From positions 1 through 39,239 of IMG/VR virus record IMGVR_UViG_3300025300_000031: a stretch of DNA of 39,239 nucleotides; one strand, 5' to 3'. Under the pieces are notes generated by a model. It did not search any database, had not been told where the DNA came from, and saw nothing but the letters and a program-made list of their open reading frames with translations. The DNA comes from a virus. Made by a program: the position numbers and the translations under genes. Shown one piece after another: positions 1 to 6,207 of the stretch (position 1 is its first letter; every line of letters starts with the position of its first letter).

Positions 1-38
1 GTCGGTTTGCGCCCGTCGGTTTGCGCTCATCGGTTTGC
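1..38. repeat. Iteron-like array, three TCGGTTTGC repeats
   Basis: The 9-mer TCGGTTTGC occurs at 2-10, 16-24 and 30-38, an exact 14-base period that puts all copies on nearly the same helix face. The same 9-mer recurs at 37090-37098 inside a second array with 13-14-base spacing. The array lies just upstream of the first early promoter and at the window edge. I infer a binding array for a replication initiator or regulator; the assembly may have been cut here because of the repeats. Confidence 0.65.
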
Positions 39-56
39 AATAAATCAAAAAAACAC

Positions 57-87
57 TTGACTCGATGCTGTGGAGATGCAATATATT
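57..87 (+). promoter_or_regulatory. Candidate sigma-70-type early promoter
   Basis: TTGACT at 57-62 and TATATT at 82-87 each match the consensus in 5 of 6 positions. The 19-base spacer is longer than the ideal 17. The position fits transcription of the plus-strand early operon that starts at 132, and the iteron array lies directly upstream, so the same factor could control it. Confidence 0.45.
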
Positions 88-131
88 ATATGCGTGTGCA
101 TGTGAAGGCCAACCCGAGCAGGAGGAGGCAT

Positions 132-380
132 ATGAAGAGACACATAACAATGGATGCAGTCAAGGAGATAAAAGAAAGGAGGCAAAAGGCACCAGGAGGC
201 AAGGTGACATACCAGATGATCGCTTTGGCTTGCCGGATGTCACCAGGATACGTGCGTAACGCTTTAAGCGGCCACTGCCGGATATCTCCGGCGATCTGGA
301 CAGCCTTCACACGGCTGTGCCCACCAATCAAAGGGAGGAAGAGCAGTGAGACAAAAGTACACACTGGCCCCGGGGCCTAA
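132..380 (+). CDS. Small helix-turn-helix protein, putative early regulator
   Basis: An 82-residue protein, first of the early operon. I chose ATG 132 over in-frame starts further upstream because GGAGGAGG lies six bases before it and because it follows the candidate promoter. Residues ~23-62 read like a Cro/XRE-type helix-turn-helix: TYQMIALACRMSPGYV, then an NALSG turn and an amphipathic helix. The N-terminus is basic. A regulator at the divergent control region is the natural reading, but no operator can be assigned to it. The last 35 bases overlap the next gene, which starts at GTG 346. A specific family was not recognised. Confidence 0.6.
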   Translation: MKRHITMDAVKEIKERRQKAPGGKVTYQMIALACRMSPGYVRNALSGHCRISPAIWTAFTRLCPPIKGRKSSETKVHTGPGA

Positions 381-690
381 TCGAGGCGATCTGAACAAAA
401 GCGATGGCCGGATCAGTCTCCGGCAGACGTACCTACGCATCCCCCCGAAAATCGCCGTTAGTATCGGGAAGATGGTAGATCTCTACTACGACAGAGAGAG
501 CAATGTGCTATCCATCGCAAAGGGAAGCACCCTCACCGCCAGCGGTCCCAGCGCAGGGCCTCGGACCATCTACATCAAGGGAGTCCGGGCTGAATTTGGA
601 TTCGAGTTCATGGGGCGACTTGAGGCGGACTGGAACGAGTACCACAAGACCTGGGATATCGCGATCCCAAAAAACGGGAGTGTCTCATGA
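346..690 (+). CDS. Unknown protein, paralogue of the next gene
   Basis: 114 residues from a GTG start preceded by AAGGGAGGA. No known family was recognised. It clearly resembles its downstream neighbour: both contain D-L/V-YYD...L(S)...KG-x-TL at mid-protein, then I-K/M-G-I/V-R-x-x-FG, then H/R-L-x-A-x-WNE(Y/F)...W-x-I/V-x-IP. The two therefore arose by tandem duplication. The stretch before YYD could be a small beta-barrel (AbrB-like or SH3-like), but this is only an impression. It ends in an ATGA overlap with the next gene, implying coupled translation and joint function. Confidence 0.7.
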   Translation: MRQKYTLAPGPNRGDLNKSDGRISLRQTYLRIPPKIAVSIGKMVDLYYDRESNVLSIAKGSTLTASGPSAGPRTIYIKGVRAEFGFEFMGRLEADWNEYHKTWDIAIPKNGSVS

Positions 691-1130
691 GAGAAAAGTA
701 TGCAACAAAAAAGGGGATTCCTGAGATGCTAGGACCGAGAACTGCATCCTTGCAAGCAAACCATATAATGTTCGGGCGAATCTTGACAGACTCGCTCGGT
801 GATCGCATCGATGTTTACTACGACATCGACTCCAGGAAACTCTCCTTCAAGAAAGGGAATACCCTGAAAATGCAGAAGGTGTCCAGCAGGGACTCCACCC
901 GCATAATCGCTTTCATGGGGATCAGGAAGGCCTTCGGCATCAAGCACATGGGGCATTTACAGGCCACATGGAATGAGTTCGAAAACATGTGGGAGGTTGT
1001 GATTCCGCCGGAGAACTCTCACTCCACGGAGAAAGACGCTTCATGGAACGAGTCGAGAGGGGCTTGGGATGCCAGCAAGCCAGAGCCGGAGCCGGAGCCT
1101 CCCAAGAAGAAGGCGTTCTCCTCGTGGTAA
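687..1130 (+). CDS. Unknown protein, paralogue of the preceding gene
   Basis: 147 residues, starting in the ATGA overlap with the previous stop. Residues ~30-108 repeat the pattern of the upstream protein (DVYYD, KKGNTL, MGIRKAFG, LQATWNEF, WEVVIP). A C-terminal extension is specific to this copy: a second SWNESRGAWD segment that echoes the WNE...W motif, then a PEPEPEPP linker and a basic KKKAFSSW end. The extension looks like a partial internal repeat followed by a disordered tail. Function unknown; its place before the lysis and replication genes suggests an early role. Confidence 0.7.
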   Translation: MREKYATKKGIPEMLGPRTASLQANHIMFGRILTDSLGDRIDVYYDIDSRKLSFKKGNTLKMQKVSSRDSTRIIAFMGIRKAFGIKHMGHLQATWNEFENMWEVVIPPENSHSTEKDASWNESRGAWDASKPEPEPEPPKKKAFSSW

Positions 1131-1300
1131 AAAACAGGCAACCACAGAGGCCGTCGATAGCACAGCTACGGTCTATCGCACACCAGGAGAGGAGGCCAGG
1201 GAGACGGCTCCGGCTATTCACCAGGAGGAACTCGTCTCGTATCCTCTGGATTGCCTCGGTAGGCATTGCGAGCCTCCTCCTCTTACTTATGAGGCTATGA
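1124..1300 (+). CDS. Small basic protein with C-terminal membrane segment (reading frame uncertain)
   Basis: Two overlapping frames compete between the preceding gene and the M15 peptidase. The frame listed starts at GTG 1124 and gives about 58 residues: a very basic N-terminal half, then one hydrophobic helix (ILWIASVGIASLLLLLM) at the C-terminus. It has only a distant AAGAAGG ribosome site. The rival frame starts at ATG 1069 and gives 79 residues ending in an ATGA overlap with the peptidase start at 1305, which favours it by coupling, but its composition is less convincing. A small membrane protein beside a peptidoglycan hydrolase would fit lysis. Only one of the two is likely to be real. 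Confidence 0.35.
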   Translation: MVKNRQPQRPSIAQLRSIAHQERRPGRRLRLFTRRNSSRILWIASVGIASLLLLLMRL

Positions 1301-1304
1301 GACA

Positions 1305-1565
1305 ATGAGAGCGGAGTTCATCGAGCGGGTGGTTACCCTGCTGGAGATATACCCGGGATCGGTAACCTCCTGGTTCCGGTCCCACAAGCGAAACAGGGAG
1401 GTAGGCGGCAGTGAGGGCTCATGGCATCTTGCGGGCCTAGCCGTCGATATAGTCCTCGACAACATGGAGGAATCAAACCGGCAAGCGATGGTGTCACGGG
1501 CTCGCCGCCTCGATCTCGACGCGCTAGACGAGACCGATCACATCCACCTGGAAGTCCCACAATAA
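1305..1565 (+). CDS. M15-family peptidase, endolysin candidate
   Basis: An 86-residue protein with the signature of LAS/M15 zinc peptidases: GGSEGSWHLAGLAVDI at ~34-49 (the H-x6-D metal ligands) and DHIHLEV near the C-terminus, carrying the third histidine. SWFRS before it matches the usual Y/F-R-S segment. M15 enzymes cut cross-links in peptidoglycan peptides, so this is the best endolysin candidate here. It is shorter than typical domains (about 110-120 residues) and lacks a signal peptide, so it needs a holin or other release. It lies in the early operon, far from the holin-like gene at 6208-6354. Confidence 0.8.
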   Translation: MRAEFIERVVTLLEIYPGSVTSWFRSHKRNREVGGSEGSWHLAGLAVDIVLDNMEESNRQAMVSRARRLDLDALDETDHIHLEVPQ

Positions 1566-1577
1566 GGAGGAGGGGCT

Positions 1578-2240
1578 ATGGCCCTAGACTTTGGCTACAA
1601 CGGAGAAACCAAGCCGTACATCAAATTCGACGCTCGCGTCGGCATCCTGAAAGTAAAGCTCAACAAGGAGGAAGAACCGCAACTCAAGTACCCGGTGAGA
1701 TTCGCGGCTGATATCGCGAACACCCGGCAACTCCATCTGTGTTTCCCGTCTGACGGCCCCCCGCGAAGGCTCTACTTCGACAACGGTGTTGGTGCGGCGA
1801 ACATCCCGCCCGCGCTGGGGGAACATGAGTTCAAAATCGGGTTCGAGGTCTACCTGTTCTGCACCGACCCCATCCCGAATGGCTCGGACGGGAAGCGCGT
1901 GGGAATCGTGCCCTGGTGCGCCTGTTCGGTGGGCGCAACCATGAGCTTCAATCAGATGCATGACCTCTGGTTACAAAACGACGGAGCGTCCAAGGTGGAC
2001 TCCGTTCCCGTGTACGTATGCACGGGGAGCGAGGCAATCACCCTCGGCAAGGGGGCAACTAATGTCCTCCAGTTCGTTTTGGATAAGTGGGAGGAGCGAG
2101 CCAAAATCCCTGGACTCGCAGAATCCATTGCGTCAAGACCGGGCAGCAACGTGCTGACCCCATCCCGGGACAGCTTTGCCCTCCAATCCGAGGGGGGAGA
2201 TAACCAACCGTCTGAACCAAACGACGATTTGCCGTTCTAA
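1578..2240 (+). CDS. Single-stranded DNA-binding protein-like, SSB-type tail
   Basis: 220 residues with an excellent ribosome site (AAGGAGGAGGGG). No OB-fold family was recognised by eye, but the last residues, EPNDDLPF, closely match the acidic DD(I/L)PF tip by which bacterial SSB recruits repair and replication partners. It is preceded by a disordered, Ser/Asp/Asn-rich linker as in SSB. The body contains a beta-rich region and Cys residues near VPWCACSVG. Neighbours (nuclease, RusA, replication proteins) support a ssDNA-binding role. It could instead be an unrelated DNA-metabolism protein using the same docking tail. Confidence 0.65.
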   Translation: MALDFGYNGETKPYIKFDARVGILKVKLNKEEEPQLKYPVRFAADIANTRQLHLCFPSDGPPRRLYFDNGVGAANIPPALGEHEFKIGFEVYLFCTDPIPNGSDGKRVGIVPWCACSVGATMSFNQMHDLWLQNDGASKVDSVPVYVCTGSEAITLGKGATNVLQFVLDKWEERAKIPGLAESIASRPGSNVLTPSRDSFALQSEGGDNQPSEPNDDLPF

Positions 2241-2345
2241 CACACACCTTCACCCCGGTCAGGGGTATGGGCAGGAGTGGTGATACCGAGCATTATTTCA
2301 TCACAGATAGCCCTTCCCCTGGCCGGGGCCCAAAGGAGGACAACC

Positions 2346-2615
2346 ATGTTGCACCGCGATCTGAGGAATAAGTTCTCTAGCAGAACGACCATGCGGTACG
2401 AACTGAAGTTGGCCATTTTGAAGTCCGGCATCCCTCAATGGAGAATAGCCGGGAAAGCAGAAATCCCCGAGACTTTCCTGAGCCACATTGTCAGGGGCGC
2501 AAGAGATCCCGACCCTTCCACAGCCAAGCGGTTATCTGAAATTCTGAACGTACCTGTCAGCGAATTGTTCCCCGCCGAGAAGGAGGAAAGACACGATGGT
2601 AGATCTGGTTCGTGA
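2346..2615 (+). CDS. XRE/Cro-type helix-turn-helix regulator
   Basis: ATG 2346 is preceded by AAAGGAGG, so the longer frame from 2277 is rejected. The 89-residue product carries a classic HTH_3 domain at ~17-75: LKLAILKSGIPQWRIAG, EIPETFLSHIVRGARDP, then STAKRLSEILNVPVSELF. This architecture is typical of phage Cro/CI-like or Cox-like regulators. There is no repressor protease domain. The last 20 bases overlap the nuclease gene, so it is co-translated with the recombination genes and may act as an operon feedback regulator. Confidence 0.85.
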   Translation: MLHRDLRNKFSSRTTMRYELKLAILKSGIPQWRIAGKAEIPETFLSHIVRGARDPDPSTAKRLSEILNVPVSELFPAEKEERHDGRSGS

Positions 2616-3525
2616 CAATAAAGGATACTATCAGCCGGGAAATCTGGTGTCTGTTACCACGGTACTCCCGTTTGATTCTTCAGGGATACCCAAGGAAACC
2701 CTCAAATCAGCCGCTCGGCGAGGAGAAGCCGTACACGAAGCCGCCTTCATCATGGACGGCGGGAAACCGGAAGAGCCTGTTGTTGATCTTGAAGCCCTCC
2801 ATCCTAGCTGGAGACCATATGTAATCGGATACGACCGCTTCATAAAAGACAAGAGCCCTACCTACACCGAGATGGAAATGGTCGTTTGCTCAAGGAACCA
2901 CGGATTTGCTGGTCGCCTGGACAGAATCGGTTCCTATGAGGGGAAACCCGCCATCTTTGACCTGAAAACCGGGCCGGTCTCAGCATTCGAAGCCCTGCAA
3001 ATGTCCGCCTACCTCTCGGCGTTCGGAGAGGGGCAGGAAACCAACATTGACCAGCACTCACGCATCTCCATCCATGTAACAAGCGATGGGAATTATTCTG
3101 TCCACCAGTGGGACAAAGGCGGGGACGGAAGCGTCCAGGCCAATGACCTCGGCGTATTCCTGAAATTCCTGGACACACACCGCTGGCTTGTAGAAAATGG
3201 TGTTCGAAAACCACAGGTGTTCTCGACACTGAAGGCGCAGAAACCCAGGTCCGAGGAGATCGGGGAGGAAATATCGGTTTTGGACCAACCCGCAATTGCG
3301 ACTAAATTAGACCTATTAGACTTCCTCAAGGGGAAAAAGTCGGAATGCGAAGCCCTTGAAAAGGCTCTCAAGAACCACTTCGAGGGCGTGGAATTGGTCA
3401 GTGTTGGCGATTGGGTGATTGAAGGCAAAGAAACCGAGCGTCTCTTCAAGCCCAAACCCGCGCAAGACGCAAGGATTTCTCGGGGATGGTCAACCAAGTT
3501 CACCCGAATTGGAGATAAGAAATGA
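2596..3525 (+). CDS. PD-(D/E)XK nuclease (RecB/Cas4-like exonuclease)
   Basis: 309 residues starting at ATG 2596 after GAAGGAGGAAA. The core of a PD-(D/E)XK nuclease is visible: RGEAVHEAA (His47), GFAGRLDRI (Asp109), FDLKTG (Asp122-x-Lys124) and a following QMSAY helix (Gln135), the order seen in RecB-, Cas4- and AddB-type nucleases. These enzymes degrade or resect DNA ends. The C-terminal ~100 residues are helical and may form a coiled coil (KKSECEALEKALKNH). With the SSB-like protein upstream and RusA downstream, it forms a recombination or replication-repair set. It may equally break down host DNA. Confidence 0.85.
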   Translation: MVDLVRDNKGYYQPGNLVSVTTVLPFDSSGIPKETLKSAARRGEAVHEAAFIMDGGKPEEPVVDLEALHPSWRPYVIGYDRFIKDKSPTYTEMEMVVCSRNHGFAGRLDRIGSYEGKPAIFDLKTGPVSAFEALQMSAYLSAFGEGQETNIDQHSRISIHVTSDGNYSVHQWDKGGDGSVQANDLGVFLKFLDTHRWLVENGVRKPQVFSTLKAQKPRSEEIGEEISVLDQPAIATKLDLLDFLKGKKSECEALEKALKNHFEGVELVSVGDWVIEGKETERLFKPKPAQDARISRGWSTKFTRIGDKK

Positions 3526-3695
3526 CAGTGCCTGTCCCAAGGGGACCAGACCTCTTGTCATGCGAACTTGCAAGAAGGGACGCCATCCAGGTCTGGGGGG
3601 AATACTCCCCGGTCCTTCTTTTTGAAATGGCCTGTCTGTCTCTGCTGGTACTGCACCGCTTCATGTCCCCGGGACAATTCTGGAACAGGAATTAG
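3522..3695 (+). CDS. Small unknown protein with hydrophobic centre
   Basis: A 57-residue reading frame that fills the otherwise empty space between the nuclease and RusA. It starts in an ATGA overlap with the nuclease stop and ends with TAG at 3693-3695, ten bases before the RusA start. The protein has a polar N-terminus (MTVPVPRGPDLLSCELARRD), a hydrophobic stretch (VLLFEMACLSLLVLHRF) and a short polar end. It could be a small membrane-associated peptide. The overlap and tight packing support it; no family is recognised. Confidence 0.6.
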   Translation: MTVPVPRGPDLLSCELARRDAIQVWGEYSPVLLFEMACLSLLVLHRFMSPGQFWNRN

Positions 3696-3704
3696 GAATA
3701 CCAT

Positions 3705-4154
3705 ATGCTTATAACGGAGTGGTCTCTCGTCACCAAGATCTGGGTCTCTGGGGAACCAAAGGCCCAACCCAGGATAAGAGTCGTAAAGGGCGGGCACGCC
3801 TACACACCCTCAACCGCCGATGGATTCAAGGAAAGAATCCATTGGGAGGCCAAAAAGAACTGTCCCCAGCCCATCGGAGACCCATCCACGCCAATTCGTG
3901 TGGATGTCACCTTTTTCATGAAAAGGCCAAAACGTCTCTGTCGCAAGAAAGATCCCGGGGGGCCAGTCTTTTCAACCAAACGGCCAGACAGGGATAACCT
4001 CGACAAGGTCGTTCTCGACGCTCTCGTTGGTGCGGGTATACTACACGACGACTCACAGGTCGTCAGTGGCCTGATTGAAAAGTACTACCATGCAATCAAT
4101 GGAAAGGGGCCGGGGGCCGAGATTTCCATTTCAATACCCCGGCAGTTATCTTAA
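3705..4154 (+). CDS. rusA: RusA-family Holliday junction resolvase
   Basis: 149 residues with the RusA signature: an N-terminal VSGEPKAQPRIRV strand-turn segment, then RPDRDNLDKVVLDAL at 93-107 and GILHDDSQV at ~111-119. Asp95, Asp97 and Asp116 with Lys101 correspond to the acidic metal-binding site and catalytic lysine of E. coli RusA. These dimeric enzymes cut four-way junctions made during phage recombination and replication, often debranching DNA before packaging. The stop overlaps the next start by one base (TAATG). Confidence 0.92.
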   Translation: MLITEWSLVTKIWVSGEPKAQPRIRVVKGGHAYTPSTADGFKERIHWEAKKNCPQPIGDPSTPIRVDVTFFMKRPKRLCRKKDPGGPVFSTKRPDRDNLDKVVLDALVGAGILHDDSQVVSGLIEKYYHAINGKGPGAEISISIPRQLS

Positions 4155-4375
4155 TGGGTAGCCTCAATCCAAAGGACCACTTCAGCCCCGGCCTTCACCT
4201 ACAGTTCGCAGACATACTGAGAGAAGAGAGGGTAATGTTACACCATTTGGGAGGCAGTCCTGTCGATATAAGTTCTCTCGACTGGATAACAGAAAGGGTT
4301 GCCGACATCCTTGAAGACGATTACGAGAATTTTGATCGTGATGCCTTCATGGAACGGGCAAACCCAGGGGGATAG
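4154..4375 (+). CDS. Small acidic unknown protein
   Basis: 73 residues, starting in a TAATG overlap with the rusA stop. It has no recognised family. The C-terminal half is strongly acidic and helical (DWITERVADILEDDYENFDRD), and no membrane segment or cysteine motif is seen. It is translationally coupled to RusA and directly followed by a membrane protein, so it belongs to the early operon. Confidence 0.6.
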   Translation: MGSLNPKDHFSPGLHLQFADILREERVMLHHLGGSPVDISSLDWITERVADILEDDYENFDRDAFMERANPGG

Positions 4376-4657
4376 ATGACGACTCCGTGGTGGGACGGCG
4401 AAATCGCCAACTGGGTCGTTGCCATCGGCGAAATGTCCGTCTACTTCCTGACTCCCGTTGCCATCGGAGCGGGGAATGCCTACTATTGGATGTTCTTCTC
4501 AGCCCGCCATCCGATGGCAAAGGTAACCCTCGGAGTCCTGGTAGCATCGGCCAGTCTACTGATTTCCGTATCGTGCGCTGGTGGGATGCTGGAGGTGTGC
4601 GAGTGGATCAATCACCGGATCATTGGGGGCTCATGGCCCACGGGTAATCCAAGGTGA
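4376..4657 (+). CDS. Two-helix membrane protein, possible holin
   Basis: 93 residues starting immediately after the previous stop (TAG then ATG). Two hydrophobic helices are visible, at ~20-42 (SVYFLTPVAIGAGNAYYWMFF) and ~48-70 (VTLGVLVASASLLISVSCAGG), separated by a short basic loop (SARHPMAK). The size and two-helix topology fit class II holins. It sits in the early operon, in the same strand and unit as the M15 peptidase, but is separated from it by the recombination genes. The call as a holin is inference; a superinfection-exclusion membrane protein is an alternative. It is the last gene before the terminator. Confidence 0.55.
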   Translation: MTTPWWDGEIANWVVAIGEMSVYFLTPVAIGAGNAYYWMFFSARHPMAKVTLGVLVASASLLISVSCAGGMLEVCEWINHRIIGGSWPTGNPR

Positions 4658-4755
4658 AAATCCATTACGGCCACCCAACCCCCTTGACAAGAACGGAAAG
4701 ATCTGCGACCATGATCGTGAAGCACCCCGCAAACGGTGAGCATGATGGCCTATAA

Positions 4756-4823
4756 ACAGCCCTCGGCTCCGGTGACATATACCTTTTGCGGGGGAATACA
4801 CCGGAGTTCGGGGGCTGTTTTTT
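4756..4823 (+). terminator. Rho-independent terminator ending the first early block
   Basis: A long stem forms between 4756-4774 (ACAGCCC...CTCCGGTG) and 4799-4818 (CACCGGAG...GGGGCTGT) with a couple of mismatches, followed by a run of T at 4818-4823. It lies about 100 bases after the membrane protein stop and separates it from the replication genes at 5159. A TTGACA at 4684-4689 upstream has no convincing -10 element. Confidence 0.8.
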
Positions 4824-4825
4824 AT

Positions 4826-5158
4826 CCGGTATCTCAGGTCACTCGGAACCTGAGATACCGGCAACAAATCCGACTGGCCTGGACAAAAGCCAGCAGTTAA
4901 AACTGTCCACTTGAGGCGGGAATCTTACTTCCGTTGATAGCGGGAGGCTCCCGGTCCTGAAGGGTGTCCGAGTATGACGGCCCCTTCAAGAAGCCAGAAT
5001 ACTGCATATTTTGAGGGTCCGAATCCCTCAAGCAGGGCGATTGGCCTCGAAACCGGCCATCTGGTGGATACGCCTCAGAAGCATTCATGCCCCTGCTCCT
5101 ACTAATGCAGGGATCAAGGGAGGAGGGGTGCGTCTTCAGTACGAAGGGGGAGGAAATA
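4826..5158 (+). other. Non-coding, hairpin-rich region, candidate structured RNA or regulatory leader
   Basis: No gene was found here. The stretch holds a series of inverted repeats: a perfect 14-base stem with 8-base loop at 4826-4861 (arm CCGGTATCTCAGGT), nested GGACA/TGTCC and CAGTT/AACTG at 4881-4908, CGGGAG/CTCCCG at 4941-4953, TGAAGGG/CCCTTCA at 4958-4988, and TTGAGGG-tccgaat-CCCTCAA at 5011-5031. The last looks like a tRNA T-arm, but no full cloverleaf could be drawn. Purine-rich AGGAGG-type sequence follows near 5120-5158, ending in the ribosome site of the next gene. The density of hairpins between a terminator and the replication genes suggests an RNA leader, a small RNA or an origin element. 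Confidence 0.45.
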
Positions 5159-5464
5159 ATGGCATACCTGAAGGAGTTCGAGGATTTCTGGAATGCATAT
5201 CCACGACGGGCGGGTGGAAAGAAGCACACACACGAACGGTGGAGAAAAGCCGTCCTTGAGGCGGGGGCTGGGGCGATCTTGGGGGCGGTCAGGGCCCAGG
5301 TTGCGTCAGGACAGCTAGATGGTGGCCGGTACACCCCATATCCGGCGACTTGGTTGAATCAGGGGAGATGGGAGGATGAAATTGGAGCCAGCGAGGAGAG
5401 CAAACCCAACATTGGGCCAGGAACCTCGAACATCATTAACATTGCGCGAAACTGGACAGGGTGA
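5159..5464 (+). CDS. Replication protein O/primosome-like C-terminal domain protein
   Basis: 101 residues from ATG 5159 after GGGGGAGGAAAT; the longer frame from 5087 is rejected. The protein holds the motif common near the ends of phage replication initiators and primosome proteins: FEDFWNAYPRRAGGKK...AW-type helix...YTPYPATWLNQGRWEDE. The usual N-terminal winged-helix DNA-binding part is missing, so this is a stand-alone version. It likely helps assemble the host helicase at the phage origin together with the next gene, which overlaps it by 89 bases. Function is inferred from motif and context. Confidence 0.65.
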   Translation: MAYLKEFEDFWNAYPRRAGGKKHTHERWRKAVLEAGAGAILGAVRAQVASGQLDGGRYTPYPATWLNQGRWEDEIGASEESKPNIGPGTSNIINIARNWTG

Positions 5465-5816
5465 ATTATCGCCCATTCAAGAGAACCTCATCCTGTTGAC
5501 TTCAGCCTTCCCTGGATTCAAGTTTCCCCCTGAGTCTGTTTCCATATACATGGAGAAACTGGGGAAGATACCAGAAATGGAGCTAGCAAAGGCTATCCAT
5601 TCGTGGGTAGTAAGAGAGAAGTACTTTCCAACGATAGCAGACTTGCTCCGTGAGTGGAGGCTCACCCGGCCAGAGCGGTTGGCAATAGAAAAGAACTCAA
5701 TCTCGATGATACCAGCAACCGAGGAGGAGAAGAGGGAGCGACGGAAGTTTATCGAACAGAATAAGAGAATGCTGGCTAACAAGGGATTTCCCGGCATTCC
5801 GGGAAGGGAGGAATGA
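5376..5816 (+). CDS. Helicase loader/inhibitor-like protein (G39P type)
   Basis: 146 residues; the start is ATG 5376 with GGGAGATGGGAGG directly upstream. Residues ~40-92 form a helical bundle pattern, FPGFKFPPESVSIYMEKL...PEMELAKAIHSW...KYFPTIADLLREW, which resembles the N-terminal domain of phage SPP1 G39P-type helicase loaders and inhibitors. A charged C-terminal tail follows, which in that family contacts the replicative helicase. With no phage helicase in the window, the host DnaB is the likely partner. The first ~30 residues overlap the previous gene and are less convincing, so the true start may be further downstream. Confidence 0.6.
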   Translation: MKLEPARRANPTLGQEPRTSLTLRETGQGELSPIQENLILLTSAFPGFKFPPESVSIYMEKLGKIPEMELAKAIHSWVVREKYFPTIADLLREWRLTRPERLAIEKNSISMIPATEEEKRERRKFIEQNKRMLANKGFPGIPGREE

Positions 5817-6049
5817 TGATGGAGACATTAGAGGTTATGCAGTTAGAGCAGGAGAAGAAGAACATCGGTGGTAAGCGGGAAGGGGCTGGCCGTCCCAGGA
5901 GAAACGGGAATGCCGGGGATTTGCTGGATACCCCCCAAGTTGTCTATTTGACAACGGGCCAGAAGAAAAGAATCAAGCAACGGGCCGCTTTCGAGGGGCT
6001 TTCCGTGTCTGAACTATTGCGTCAAATCATTGAACGGTATCTGTTGTAG
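5813..6049 (+). CDS. Ribbon-helix-helix (CopG/Arc-type) DNA-binding protein
   Basis: 78 residues. The start lies in an ATGA overlap; three consecutive ATG-type starts (5813, 5816, 5819) follow GGGAGG and any could be used. A glycine/arginine-rich GGKREGAGRPRR segment precedes a C-terminal ribbon-helix-helix: a strand (PQVVYLT), then helix A (GQKKRIKQRAAFEG) and helix B (SVSELLRQIIERYL). Such proteins are small dimeric regulators. As the last gene of the early operon it may act on one of the palindromic sites in the window, but which one is unknown. Confidence 0.8.
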   Translation: MMMETLEVMQLEQEKKNIGGKREGAGRPRRNGNAGDLLDTPQVVYLTTGQKKRIKQRAAFEGLSVSELLRQIIERYLL

Positions 6050-6066
6050 AAACGTACCAGGGCCGT

Positions 6067-6090
6067 CCGGTGGGGGCCCCCCCCCACCGG
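6067..6090. terminator. Hairpin between the converging early and late operons
   Basis: A perfect ten-base GC stem (CCGGTGGGGG / CCCCCACCGG) closes a CCCC loop, 18 bases after the last early stop and about 40 bases beyond the last late stop. There is no T run on either side, so it may work as a barrier, with Rho, or as an RNA end protector. Placement between convergent genes supports a bidirectional terminator role. Confidence 0.55.
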
Positions 6091-6131
6091 GGAAATCAGA
6101 ACAAGCCCCAGACCGGGGATTCTTGGTTTCA

Positions 6132-6197
6132 TCACTTCTTCTTTTTCTTGGCCTTCTTCTTCTTTTTCTTCGGAGTAGGGTACTTGTATCCAGCCAT
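6132..6197 (-). CDS. 21-residue lysine-rich peptide
   Basis: A very short frame at the far end of the late operon: MAGYKYPTPK followed by an almost pure lysine tail with one alanine, ending in TGA at 6132-6134. AGGGGA lies nine bases before the ATG, and the gene begins 10 bases after the holin-like stop, so it is packed like the other genes. A short structured head (GYKYPTP) with a polylysine end suggests binding to DNA, RNA, lipopolysaccharide or phospholipid. No family name can be given. Confidence 0.6.
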   Translation of the reverse strand: MAGYKYPTPKKKKKKAKKKKK

Positions 6198-6207
6198 TGG
6201 CTATCCC

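Noticed and set aside
86-364. Minus-strand frame of 92 residues opposite the first early gene
   Set aside because: It is opposite two well-supported genes with ribosome sites, has no ribosome site of its own and shows no recognisable domain.
940-1305. Minus-strand frame of 121 residues
   Set aside because: Antisense to the paralogue and M15 region; composition (Cys/Trp/Ser/Arg-rich) is typical of a shadow frame.
4684-4715. Promoter with TTGACA at 4684-4689
   Set aside because: The only -10-like element (CATGAT) is 20 bases away, and no gene follows before the terminator at 4756.
4950-5040. Possible tRNA with a T-arm-like hairpin (GAGGG-TCCGAAT-CCCTC) and a GGTGTCCGAGT segment resembling a D-arm
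   Set aside because: No seven-base acceptor stem can be formed (only CCTG/CAGG pairs), the anticodon arm leaves no variable loop, and position 33 would not be U. Kept only as a structured region.
4897-5334. Minus-strand frame of 145 residues across the structured region
   Set aside because: It covers hairpins and antisense of the O-like gene, has no start context and a low-complexity, Cys/Pro/Ser-rich product.
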